The notes under the pieces were generated by a model. That model had not been told where the DNA came from. It made no database searches and saw nothing but the letters and a program-made list of their open reading frames with translations. DNA of 64,000 bases from contig KB906724.1 in the NCBI GenBank assembly GCA_000381565.1, positions 3,431,020 through 3,495,019 on the forward strand, read 5' to 3'. Origin of the DNA: Oxalobacteraceae bacterium AB_14 (GTDB lineage: Bacteria; Pseudomonadota; Gammaproteobacteria; Burkholderiales; Burkholderiaceae_D). Position numbers and translations under genes: made by a program. Numbering within the stretch: position 1 is the stretch's first letter; the number at the start of each line of letters is the position of its first letter. This document shows, piece after piece, positions 8,330 through 16,124 of the stretch.

Positions 8330-9926
8330 AGATCTCTTCGTACAGCGGCAGCGTCAGGAACTCCGCGAACTCGGACGAGGTCGACATCTCTTCGAAGATG
8401 TGACCGGCGCGCACGTAGGTCGGACCGTCGCCGCCCGGCGCATCGCGCTGCACCTTGACCAGTTCTTCCTTGATCATCGCGCGCACCATGTCGGCGCTCA
8501 CTTTGCGGCCGTCTTCCAGCACGCCCTTGTCCGAACGGATCCACTGCCACACTTGCGAACGGCTGATTTCCGCCGTGGCCGCATCTTCCATCAGGTTGTG
8601 GATCGGCACGCAACCGTTGCCGGCCAACCAGCTGCCCAGGTAGTGAATGCCGACGTTGATGTTGTAGCGCAGGCCCGCTTCGGTGATCGGCGCTTCCGGC
8701 TTGAAGTCCAGCAGCTGCGCGGCGCTCACGTCGATGTCCGGACGTTGCTTGTCGATCTGGTTGGGCTTGTCGCCCAGTACTTTGGTGAACTCGGTCATCG
8801 CCAGTTCCACCAGGCCCGGGTGGGCAACCCAGCCGCCGTCGTAGCCGTCGGTGGCGTCGCGCGCCTTGTCGTTGCGCACGCCGCCCATGGCGACCTCGTT
8901 CTTCTCCGGATCGTTCTTGATCGGAATCAGCGCGGCCATGCCGCCGATCGCCGGCGCGTTGCGCTTGTGGCAGGTCTTCAACAGCAGCAAGGCGTAGGCG
9001 CGCATGAACGGCGCGGTCATCGTCACCTTGGCGCGGTCGGCCAGGCAGAAATCCTTGTCCAGCTTGAACTTCTTGATGCACGAGAAGATGTAGTCCCAAC
9101 GGCCGGCGTTCAGGCCCGAGCTGTGTTCGCGCAGCTCGTACAGGATCTCGTCCATCTCGAAGGCGGCCAGGATGGTCTCGATCAGCACGGTGGCCTTGAT
9201 CGTGCCCTGCGGCAGGCCCAGTTCGTTCTGCGTCATCACGAAGATGTCGTTCCACAGGCGCGCTTCCAGGTGCGATTCCATCTTCGGCAGGTAGAAGTAA
9301 GGACCGGCGCCGCGCGCCAGCTGCTCTTTGGCGTTGTGGAACATGAACAGCGCGAAGTCGAAGATGCCGCCGGAGATGCGCTTGCCGTCAACCAGCACAT
9401 GCTTCTCGTCCAGGTGCCAGCCGCGCGGGCGCACCACCAGCGTGGCGATCTTGTCGTTGAGCTTGTACGACTTGCCGTTCTGCTCCAGCGAAATGGTGCG
9501 GCGCACAGCGTCGAACATATTGATCTGGCCGGTGATCTGGTTGTCCCAGTTCGGCGTGTTCGAATCTTCGAAGTCGGTCATGTAGCTGTCGGCGCCCGAG
9601 TTGAAGGCGTTGATGACCATCTTGCGCTCGACCGGGCCGGTGATTTCCACGCGGCGGCATTCCAGCGCCTTCGGAATCGGGGCGATCTTCCAGTCGCCGG
9701 CGCGGATGTGCGCGGTCTCGGCCAGGAAGTCGGGACGCTCGCCGGCGTCCAGGCGCTTGGCGCGCTCGACGCGCACGGCCAGCAATTGTTGACGGCGCGC
9801 CTCGAACTCGCGGGTCAGCTTGACCACCAGCGACAGTGCCTCGGTGGTCAGGATGTTTTCGTAGCCAGGCTTGATCTCGCCCGTGATTTCCATGCCTGCC
9901 GGCAGATTGATGGTGGACTGCGTCAT
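8328..9926 (-). CDS. aceB: Malate synthase A
   Basis: A 532-residue malate synthase of the A isoform (about 530 residues; the G form is about 720). The conserved active-site region SGLNAGRWDYIFS lies near residue 265, with earlier MTDFEDSNTPNWDN and VRPRGWHLDEKH blocks typical of the family. It condenses glyoxylate with acetyl-CoA in the glyoxylate shunt, allowing growth on acetate and fatty acids. It is divergent from a LysR-type regulator across 200 bp, and isocitrate lyase is not in the window. That arrangement suggests LysR control of aceB. Confidence 0.97.
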   Translation of the reverse strand: MTQSTINLPAGMEITGEIKPGYENILTTEALSLVVKLTREFEARRQQLLAVRVERAKRLDAGERPDFLAETAHIRAGDWKIAPIPKALECRRVEITGPVERKMVINAFNSGADSYMTDFEDSNTPNWDNQITGQINMFDAVRRTISLEQNGKSYKLNDKIATLVVRPRGWHLDEKHVLVDGKRISGGIFDFALFMFHNAKEQLARGAGPYFYLPKMESHLEARLWNDIFVMTQNELGLPQGTIKATVLIETILAAFEMDEILYELREHSSGLNAGRWDYIFSCIKKFKLDKDFCLADRAKVTMTAPFMRAYALLLLKTCHKRNAPAIGGMAALIPIKNDPEKNEVAMGGVRNDKARDATDGYDGGWVAHPGLVELAMTEFTKVLGDKPNQIDKQRPDIDVSAAQLLDFKPEAPITEAGLRYNINVGIHYLGSWLAGNGCVPIHNLMEDAATAEISRSQVWQWIRSDKGVLEDGRKVSADMVRAMIKEELVKVQRDAPGGDGPTYVRAGHIFEEMSTSSEFAEFLTLPLYEEI

Positions 9927-10126
9927 GAGGTCTCTCCGAAAGAAAATATTAACTACAAGATCAAATTATAAGCACTGGCCTTCTTGTTGCACGCTGATTC
10001 TTTTAGTGTGCGGACTCAGTTACGCCTTGATATGTTTTACAGTATATTCACTAATAAGTTATGCAAACGTGACTAAAAATCACATCATCTATGCGTTTTT
10101 ATCACAAATGACGGACTAGGCTTTCC

Positions 10127-11038
10127 ATGGGTCAATTCAGACAGATTTCCACCTTCGTAGAAGTAGTCGCCAAGGGCAGCCTGTCGGCCGCCGCGCGGGC
10201 CGAGGGCATCGCGCCGGCCATGATAGGCCGCCGCCTGGACGCGCTGGAGAGCCGCCTGGGTGTCAAACTTTTGCAACGCACCACGCGCAAACTGGCGCTG
10301 ACCAACGAAGGCGCGGCCTTCCTGGAGGATTGCCAGCGCATCCTGGCCGAACTGGAAGAAGCGGAAACCGCCGTCGCCGAACGTAGCGCGCACGCCACGG
10401 GACACCTGATGATCTCGGCCCCGGCCGGTTTCGGCCGCCAGCACGTGGCGCCGCTGATCCCCTCCTTCCTGTCCGAGCACCGCGATGTCAGCGTCACGCT
10501 CAACATGAGCGACCGCGTGGTCGACATCGTCGGCGAAGGCATCGACGTGGCGATCCGCATCGCCAGCCTGTCCGATTCCAACCTGGTCAGCGTCAAGCTG
10601 GCCGACAACGAACGGGTGGTGGTGGCGGCGCCCTCCTACCTCAAGCGCCACGGCGAGCCGAAAACGCTGGCCGACCTGTCCAGGCACAACTGCCTGGCGA
10701 TCAGCAGCGAGGGCAGCCAGCGCGGCTGGACCTTCCGCGACAATGGCAAGAACGTGGTGATGAAGGTCGGCGGCAACATGGGCAGCAACGACGGCCAGGT
10801 GCTGCACGACTGGGCGCTGGCAGGCAAAGGCCTGGCGTGGCGCTCGATGTGGGAAGTGGGAAATGAGATCGAAGCCGGCAAGCTGCAGACGGTGCTCAAC
10901 GAGCACGCCGCGCCTGGCAACGATATCTACGCGGTGTTCGCGCAGCGCCGGCACTTGCCGCTGCGGATACGCGCCTTCGTCGACTTCCTGCGGCACACGT
11001 ATGCGCAGCCGGACTACTGGCGTAAATCCTGGAAATAG
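10127..11038 (+). CDS. LysR-family transcriptional regulator
   Basis: A 303-residue LysR regulator. The winged helix-turn-helix is in residues 1-60 (GSLSAAARAEGIAPAMIGRR, then LGVKLLQRTTR), the linker helix follows, and a periplasmic-binding-like effector domain spans about 90-295 (HLMISAPAGFGRQHVAPL, DVAIRI). It is divergent from aceB and so probably regulates malate synthase in response to a carbon metabolite; the effector is unknown. Start ATG at 10127. A terminator separates it from the convergent cold-shock gene. Confidence 0.93.
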   Translation: MGQFRQISTFVEVVAKGSLSAAARAEGIAPAMIGRRLDALESRLGVKLLQRTTRKLALTNEGAAFLEDCQRILAELEEAETAVAERSAHATGHLMISAPAGFGRQHVAPLIPSFLSEHRDVSVTLNMSDRVVDIVGEGIDVAIRIASLSDSNLVSVKLADNERVVVAAPSYLKRHGEPKTLADLSRHNCLAISSEGSQRGWTFRDNGKNVVMKVGGNMGSNDGQVLHDWALAGKGLAWRSMWEVGNEIEAGKLQTVLNEHAAPGNDIYAVFAQRRHLPLRIRAFVDFLRHTYAQPDYWRKSWK

Positions 11039-11072
11039 TGGTCGTTTTGACAGCCCACACGAAAATGCAGGC

Positions 11073-11101
11073 GAAAAAAAATCCCCGGATACCGAGGATT
11101 T
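11073..11101 (-). terminator. Intrinsic terminator downstream of the cold-shock gene
   Basis: On the minus strand AAATCC and CGG pair with CCG and GGATTT around a TAT loop (one C-A mismatch), followed by a run of T. It can also stop the convergent lysR transcript. Confidence 0.75.
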
Positions 11102-11125
11102 CTTTATTTCGTTAGATTCAGCGTA

Positions 11126-11329
11126 TTAGATTGGCTGAATGTTCGAAGCTTGCTTGCCCTTAGGACCAGCGGTCACTTCAAAAGAAACGCGTTGGTTCTC
11201 TTGCAGCGACTTGAAGCCTGCGGACTGAATCGCCGAGAAGTGAGCGAACAGATCTTCGCCGCCTTCGTCAGGGGTGATAAAGCCGAAGCCCTTCGAATCA
11301 TTGAACCATTTTACGATACCAGTTGCCAT
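11126..11329 (-). CDS. Cold-shock protein, CspA family
   Basis: A 67-residue single OB-fold protein with RNP1 KGFGFITP (residues 13-20) and RNP2 DLFAHFS (26-32), full length for the family. It binds single-stranded RNA and DNA and melts RNA secondary structure. The coding region is preceded by about 100 nt of leader below a TATAAT box, in line with the long regulated leaders of csp genes; whether it is cold-induced cannot be read from the sequence. It is flanked by its own terminator and is monocistronic. Confidence 0.96.
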   Translation of the reverse strand: MATGIVKWFNDSKGFGFITPDEGGEDLFAHFSAIQSAGFKSLQENQRVSFEVTAGPKGKQASNIQPI

Positions 11330-11440
11330 TACAATTCCTATTTCAGTTAAGTTGGGCTTGCGCCCGTGATATCGTTTGAGGCAAGAAAGAAATGACAGAC
11401 TAACTGCACTACTCTTGAATCTAAACGATCCCGCATTATA
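11330..11440 (-). promoter_or_regulatory. Promoter and long 5' leader of the cold-shock gene
   Basis: A perfect TATAAT (minus strand) lies at 11435-11440 in GGTATAATGC. No good -35 is seen at 16-18 bp. This predicts a 5' untranslated leader of about 100 nt, typical for csp mRNAs that switch structure with temperature. The rest of the gap, to 11614, holds no gene. Confidence 0.6.
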
Positions 11441-11614
11441 CCCATTTACGAGAGAAAAGCACGTCTTCGTGAAAATAAATGCAAAGCCATTCTTTTTTTG
11501 GTAGAAAACTGCCTAAAAGGATAACTTTCCAACGCTCAACACTCGTAAACCTGGGCGTATGTAACACTGTAGACAACTTAATAGTACGCGACTTGAGGTG
11601 GATCAAGCGCACGC

Positions 11615-11971
11615 TTATTCGTAAGTTGTTGCTTGCGCGTCACGGGAAGCCCAAATCAGCAGCTTTTCCACTTCCGGTATCACCGCTGGCCAGCCCGTGT
11701 GGTCGGCCAAAACGCCGCGCACCATGTGTTCGAGGCGCCGCGCCTGCTGCCCAAACATGACAAAACCAAAGGTTCCGGCCGATCCGGCCACGCCATGCAG
11801 CAATTCGTGCAGTTGATGCAGATGCGCATCCGGCGGCAAATCGGCCCCGGAGGCCTTGCAGACGGCGAGTGCCTGGGTAATCCGCTCCAGCGTGCCCGGC
11901 ACGGTCGCGGCGAATTTTTCGCTCAACGCCGCCAGGCGGGCACGGAAGGCTGGATCGTCAGGCATCGTCAT
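11615..11971 (-). CDS. Hpt-domain protein (histidine phosphotransfer)
   Basis: A 118-residue protein made almost entirely of one Hpt four-helix bundle. The phosphoacceptor is probably H59 in ELLHGVAGSAGTFGF, matching the Hpt pattern H-x(2)-G-x-(A/S)-x(2)-G. Such proteins shuttle phosphoryl groups between hybrid sensor kinases and response regulators. It lies 5 bp after upp on the same strand, so it is probably co-transcribed. No cognate kinase lies nearby. Start could be ATG 11971 or the second ATG at 11965. Confidence 0.8.
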   Translation of the reverse strand: MTMPDDPAFRARLAALSEKFAATVPGTLERITQALAVCKASGADLPPDAHLHQLHELLHGVAGSAGTFGFVMFGQQARRLEHMVRGVLADHTGWPAVIPEVEKLLIWASRDAQATTYE

Positions 11972-11976
11972 GATGA

Positions 11977-12627
11977 TTACTTGGTGCCGAAGATGCGGTC
12001 ACCGGCATCGCCCAGCCCCGGGACGATGTAGGCGTGGTCATTCAGGTGGGAATCGAGCGAGGCGCAGTAGATCTTCACGCCAGGATGCGCTTTCTGGAAC
12101 ACCGTGATGCCTTCAGGCGCAGCGACCAGCGCCAGGAAGATGATCTGCTCGTCGGTTACGCCGCGCTTCTTCAGCACGTCGACCGCGTGCACCGCCGAAT
12201 TACCGGTCGCCACCATCGGGTCGCACAGGATGAAGGTGCGTTCAACCGTGTCCGGCAGGCGCACCAGGTATTCGACCGGCTGGTGGGTTTCCGGGTCGCG
12301 GAACACGCCGATGTGGCCCACGCGCGCCGACGGCACCAAGTCCAGCAGGCCGTCGCTCATGCCGATGCCGGCGCGCAGGATGGGAACAATGGCCAGCTTG
12401 CGGCCGGCGATGACCGGCGCATCAATGGTCATCAAGGGGGTTTCGACGGTGCGGGTGGTCAACGGCAGGTCGCGGGTGATCTCGTAGCCCATGAGCAGCG
12501 TGATTTCCTTGAGCAGGTCGCGGAAGGTGCGGGTCGACGTGTCCTTGGCGCGCATGTGGCTCAGTTTATGTTGGATCAGCGGGTGGTCGGTGATGAACAG
12601 ATTAGGAAAACGCGGATCTTGTTTCAT
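11977..12627 (-). CDS. upp: Uracil phosphoribosyltransferase
   Basis: A 216-residue type I PRTase, slightly longer than E. coli Upp (208). [19 protein letters not shown] (about residues 86-104) and the PRPP-binding loop [12 protein letters not shown] (about 135-146) are conserved, as is the C-terminal [13 protein letters not shown]. It converts uracil and PRPP to UMP in pyrimidine salvage. The Hpt gene follows after 5 bp. Confidence 0.97.
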   Translation of the reverse strand: MKQDPRFPNLFITDHPLIQHKLSHMRAKDTSTRTFRDLLKEITLLMGYEITRDLPLTTRTVETPLMTIDAPVIAGRKLAIVPILRAGIGMSDGLLDLVPSARVGHIGVFRDPETHQPVEYLVRLPDTVERTFILCDPMVATGNSAVHAVDVLKKRGVTDEQIIFLALVAAPEGITVFQKAHPGVKIYCASLDSHLNDHAYIVPGLGDAGDRIFGTK

Positions 12628-12665
12628 TGTTTGCTCTTCGTAGTCGGTATGTGCCGCTTATTATA

Positions 12666-13247
12666 CTAGGCCGCCGGCCCCAGAAACATGGCGACCGCCT
12701 CCTCCGCGATCTGGTCCAGGTTCGATCCCTGGCCCGGCTTGTACCACAACACGCTGTAGTTAATGGCGCCCATCAGCAGCAGGCGGGCGACCGCGCTGTC
12801 GCTGCGCAGCAGGCCGGCGGCCGATAGTTCGTTCACCACATCCTGCCACAGCTGATCGTAGCGGTCGCGCAGCACCTGCACCCGCTCGCGCAGGTCCGGC
12901 GTCAGGCGGCGCCAGTCGTACAGCAGCACCGGAATGAAGTCGTGGCCTTCGCCCAGCACAATCTCCAGGTGGGCGCGCACCAGCGCCTGGAACTTGGCGC
13001 GCGGCGGCAGTTCGCCGGCGGCGATCTGCTCGGCGGCCGGCAGACCCGCCACCAGCCCCTCCTCCATCACGGCGGCAAGGATCTCCTGCTTGCTCTTGAA
13101 GTGATAGAACGGGCTGCCCGAGCGCATGCCGACGGCGTCGGCGATGTCGCGCGTGGTGGTGCCGTCGAAGCCGCGCTCGCGGAACAGGCGCGCCGCCACG
13201 CGCACCAGATCGGCGCGGCGGTTGTCGACAGGAGCTGTATTCGTCAT
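12666..13247 (-). CDS. TetR-family transcriptional regulator
   Basis: A 193-residue TetR regulator. The N-terminal helix-turn-helix (residues about 10-55: RVAARLFRERGFDGTTTRDIA, read in two parts, then HFKSKQEILAAV) is clear, and the C-terminal ligand domain is generic. It sits 15 bp downstream of the AidB-like gene in the same direction, so it likely controls its own acyl-CoA dehydrogenase operon with an acyl-CoA effector, as FadR- or PsrA-like TetR proteins do. The ligand assignment is inference. A palindrome at 17333-17348 is a candidate operator. Confidence 0.9.
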   Translation of the reverse strand: MTNTAPVDNRRADLVRVAARLFRERGFDGTTTRDIADAVGMRSGSPFYHFKSKQEILAAVMEEGLVAGLPAAEQIAAGELPPRAKFQALVRAHLEIVLGEGHDFIPVLLYDWRRLTPDLRERVQVLRDRYDQLWQDVVNELSAAGLLRSDSAVARLLLMGAINYSVLWYKPGQGSNLDQIAEEAVAMFLGPAA

Positions 13248-13262
13248 AACTGTTTATCCAAT

Positions 13263-14939
13263 TTATTCAACAAGGGCCCGCGCCAGGATCGCGGCGCAAT
13301 CGACACCCGCCGGCAGGCGTCCGAACGCGCCGCCCGGCTCGCGCGCCAGACGCGAGGCGACAAACGCCGACGACACATACGCCGGCGCATGCCGCAGCAG
13401 CAGGCCGGCCTGCACCGCCAGCACCACGCGCTCGGCCAGCACGCGGGCGCCGAATTCGTCGGACTGCGGCTGCTCCAGGTCCGCCAGCAAGGCCTGCGTG
13501 TAGCGGGCATAGTCGGCGTCGGACTCGCCGGCCAACGCCAGCTCGGCCGCCAACGCCGCGCGCGCGGCAGGAGTTTTGCCGAAGGCGCGCAGCAAGTCAA
13601 GGCACATGACGTTGCCGGAGCCTTCCCAGATCGAATTGACCGGCAATTCGCGGTACAGGCGCGCCAGCGGGCCGTCCTCCACATAGCCGCTGCCGCCGAT
13701 GACCTCCATCGCCTCCGCGCCGAAGGCCGGGCCGCGTTTGCAGATCCAGTATTTGCCGGCCGGTGTCAGGATGCGCGCCAGCAGCGCCTGCGCCGGATCG
13801 TCGCCCTCATCGAAACAGCGCGCCAGCCGTATGCCGAAGGCCGTCGCCGCTTCCGATTCCAGCGCCAGGTCGGCCAGCACGTTCTGCATCAGGGGCTGCT
13901 CGGACAGCGGACGGCCGAACGCCGAGCGTCCGCGCGCGTGGTGCAACGCGTGCGTCAGCGCCGCGCGCATGGCGCCCGCGCTCCCCAGCACGCAATCGAG
14001 GCGGGTGTGGCTGCCCATTTCCAATATCGTCGGGATGCCGCGCCCCGGCTTGCCGATCAACCAGCCGTAGGCGCCGGTGAATTCCACTTCCGACGAGGCA
14101 TTGGATCGGTTGCCCAGCTTGTCCTTCAAGCGCTGCACGCGGATCTGGTTGCGGCCGCCGTCCGGCAGATAGCGCGGCAGGAAGAAGCACGACAAGCCCG
14201 CGCTGCCCGCGTCGTCGGTCTGCGCCAGGATCAGGTGCGCATCGCTTTGCGGCGCCGAGAAGAACCACTTATGGCCGACGATGCGGTACACGTCCTCGCC
14301 CTCGTCGCCGAACATCGCGCGCGCTTCGGCCGGCAGCAGCGGTTCGGCGCGAGTGGTGTTGGAGCGCACGTCGGAACCGCCCTGCTTCTCCGTCATGCCC
14401 ATGCCGATGATGGCGCCGCGCTTCTGCTCCACCGGCAGCGAGCGCGGATCGTATTGCGTCGACAGGATTTTTGGCAGCCACTTGGCGGCGATCTTCGGCG
14501 CCTGCCTCAGCGCCGGCACGCAGGCATAGGTCATTGTCACCGGGCATTGCGAGCCGTTCTCCAATTGGCCGAACAGCATGTAGCGCGCCGCCCGCGCGAC
14601 CTGCGCGCCAGGGCCGCCCAGCCACGGCGACGCGTGCGCGCCGTTCTCGATCAACAGCGTCATCAGGCTGTGCCAGGCCGGATGGAACTCCACCTCGTCC
14701 ACGCGCTGGCCGCTGCGGTCGAAGTTATGCAGCCTGGGCGAGTGCAGATTGGCCAGCCGCGCCAGGTCGAGCACCTCGGCCCGGCCCAGCTGCGCACCCA
14801 GCGCGTGCAGCGATTCGGCAGCTTCAGCGCCGCCTTCGCGCAGCAATGCTTCCTGCAAGGCCGGATCGGCCGCATACAGGTTGATGTTCTCAAACGGCGC
14901 AACCGTGTTGCGCACTTCATGCGTATCGAATGGATTCAT
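13263..14939 (-). CDS. Acyl-CoA dehydrogenase family protein, AidB-like
   Basis: A 558-residue acyl-CoA dehydrogenase-fold flavoprotein of AidB length (about 540). MTEKQGGSDVRSNTT near residue 200 and HKWFFSAPQSDAH near 245 are AidB-type FAD-site blocks, and GYVEDGPLARLYRELPVNSIWEG near 435 (read as shorter motifs) is also conserved. E. coli AidB is linked to protection from alkylation, but similar proteins occur in beta-oxidation operons, and its neighbours here favour acyl-CoA metabolism. Its Shine-Dalgarno GGAGA at 14947-14951 survives just inside the TnpB element, which now separates it from the upstream acyl-CoA dehydrogenase gene. Confidence 0.88.
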   Translation of the reverse strand: MNPFDTHEVRNTVAPFENINLYAADPALQEALLREGGAEAAESLHALGAQLGRAEVLDLARLANLHSPRLHNFDRSGQRVDEVEFHPAWHSLMTLLIENGAHASPWLGGPGAQVARAARYMLFGQLENGSQCPVTMTYACVPALRQAPKIAAKWLPKILSTQYDPRSLPVEQKRGAIIGMGMTEKQGGSDVRSNTTRAEPLLPAEARAMFGDEGEDVYRIVGHKWFFSAPQSDAHLILAQTDDAGSAGLSCFFLPRYLPDGGRNQIRVQRLKDKLGNRSNASSEVEFTGAYGWLIGKPGRGIPTILEMGSHTRLDCVLGSAGAMRAALTHALHHARGRSAFGRPLSEQPLMQNVLADLALESEAATAFGIRLARCFDEGDDPAQALLARILTPAGKYWICKRGPAFGAEAMEVIGGSGYVEDGPLARLYRELPVNSIWEGSGNVMCLDLLRAFGKTPAARAALAAELALAGESDADYARYTQALLADLEQPQSDEFGARVLAERVVLAVQAGLLLRHAPAYVSSAFVASRLAREPGGAFGRLPAGVDCAAILARALVE

Positions 14940-14957
14940 CAGATTTTCTCCGAGAAA

Positions 14958-14977
14958 CCCCGTCCTTCAGGGCGGGG
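14958..14977 (+). repeat. Left-end hairpin of the TnpB element
   Basis: CCCCGTCC and GGGCGGGG form an 8-bp stem (one G-U pair) around TTCA. It differs from the right hairpin at one loop base. A second small hairpin, GACTGC-GTA-GCAGTC, follows at 14991-15005. Confidence 0.75.
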
Positions 14978-15043
14978 AGTGAAAGGAGCCGACTGCGTAG
15001 CAGTCGTTGCCCTCCGGTTGAGATAACTGTATATAATCACAGT

Positions 15044-16111
15044 ATGGTTTTGGTCTATCGTTACCGAGTGAAGTCGCTGATCGGCTTGCTGAACAAGCAA
15101 AGCCGGGCGTGCAATTTCGTCTGGAATTTTTGCAACGACAGGCAGAAAGACGCTCTGCGGTTTGGTCGTCGGTGGCACACAGGTTTCGACCTGAACAAGC
15201 TTACGCAAGGCAGCAGCAAGGAACTGGGTCTGCACTCGGGCACGATCAATGCGGTTTGCGAGCAATACGCCAAGTCGAGAGCGCAGAAAAAGCGCCCTTT
15301 TTTGCGCTACCGAGGCAAAAAAAACCTCGGATGGGTTCCGCTCAAGGGGCGCGAACTGAAACGCGAAGGTGATGCGTTCCGGTTCGCCGGCAATACGTTT
15401 CGTGTGTTCAACAGTCGCCCGCTCCCGGAAGGCAAGATCAAGGACGGCACGAATTTTTCCTGCGACAGTCGGGGCAACTGGTTTCTCAACATCGTGATCG
15501 AAGTTGATGCGACGGCCGCTAACGCGCGCGCGCCGGTGCGCAGGGTGGGAATTGACCTTGGACTGAAAGACTTCGCGACGCTGTCCACTGGTGAGAAAAT
15601 CCGGGCGCAGCGGATTTACCGTGGTATGGAACAAGCGCTTGCTGTCGCCCAGCGTGCGCGCAAGAAGCGCCGAGTGAGAGCGATCCACGCCAAGATAGCC
15701 AATTGCAGAAACGATTTTCAGCATAAATTGTCGAGCCGTCTGGTGCGTGAGTTCGACTACATCGCGCTGGGCAATGTGAGCGCCGCCGGACTTGCCAAGA
15801 CCAGCATGGCGAAGTCCGCTCTCGATGCCGGCTGGTCGTCCTTCCGAAACAAACTGGCGTACAAGGCTGTTAAGCATGGCGCATGGTTCGTAGAAGTGAA
15901 TGAAAGATTTACCTCCCAAACCTGTTCGAATTGCGAAAAACAATTCCAGATCCGCGCGCCAAGGCGGGGACCGAAGGGTATCGCAGGCCTTGGAGTAAGA
16001 GAGTGGCAATGTAGTGATTGTGGTTGCGTACATGATCGCGATCTCAATGCTGCGTTAAACATTCTCCGTCGCGGACGTGCGACGCTAGATGTAGGAATCC
16101 CCGTCCTTTAG
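15044..16111 (+). CDS. tnpB: TnpB-family RNA-guided nuclease (IS605 OrfB)
   Basis: A 355-residue TnpB. The ATG at 15044 was chosen because the protein similarity starts there (MVLVYRYRV); a TATAAT at 15032-15037 lies 6 bp before it, so a leaderless message is possible. RuvC-I is VGIDLGLKDF with D171; the zinc ribbon uses C294, C297, C323 and C326; RuvC-III is HDRDLNAALNIL. At the RuvC-II position, where a Glu normally stands (E-D/N-L), this protein has YIALGNVSAAGL with G243. The nearest downstream acidic residue is in FVEVNERF. Canonical TnpB proteins cut DNA guided by an omega-RNA from the 3' end of the element; activity here depends on whether another residue replaces the Glu. Confidence 0.92.
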   Translation: MVLVYRYRVKSLIGLLNKQSRACNFVWNFCNDRQKDALRFGRRWHTGFDLNKLTQGSSKELGLHSGTINAVCEQYAKSRAQKKRPFLRYRGKKNLGWVPLKGRELKREGDAFRFAGNTFRVFNSRPLPEGKIKDGTNFSCDSRGNWFLNIVIEVDATAANARAPVRRVGIDLGLKDFATLSTGEKIRAQRIYRGMEQALAVAQRARKKRRVRAIHAKIANCRNDFQHKLSSRLVREFDYIALGNVSAAGLAKTSMAKSALDAGWSSFRNKLAYKAVKHGAWFVEVNERFTSQTCSNCEKQFQIRAPRRGPKGIAGLGVREWQCSDCGCVHDRDLNAALNILRRGRATLDVGIPVL

Positions 16112-16118
16112 GGCGGGG
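16099..16118 (+). repeat. Right-end hairpin of the TnpB element, probable omega-RNA scaffold end
   Basis: CCCCGTCC and GGGCGGGG pair around TTTA. The tnpB stop TAG (16109-16111) begins in the loop, so coding sequence and structured RNA overlap. In characterised TnpB systems the guide RNA starts inside the 3' part of tnpB and its guide lies just beyond the right end, here from about 16120. Confidence 0.7.
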
Positions 16119-16124
16119 AGGACG

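Larger units (their letters stand above)
14953..16121 (+). mobile_element. TnpB-only IS200/IS605-type element (IS1341-like)
   Basis: A single RNA-guided-nuclease-type tnpB is flanked by two nearly identical hairpins in the same orientation. No Y1 transposase (TnpA) gene is present, so movement would need a TnpA in trans. The element lies between the acyl-CoA dehydrogenase stop (16125) and the AidB-like start (14939), opposite to their direction. Exact ends cannot be fixed without an empty site; 14953-16121 is an estimate from hairpin positions. Confidence 0.8.

Noticed and set aside
8251-8330. A small gene between gloB and aceB
   Set aside because: The gap is only 33 bp and is occupied by the shared terminator.
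12942-15026. A 694-codon plus-strand frame over the TetR and AidB-like genes
   Set aside because: Antisense of two genes with clear family motifs; composition typical of an antisense frame in high-GC DNA.
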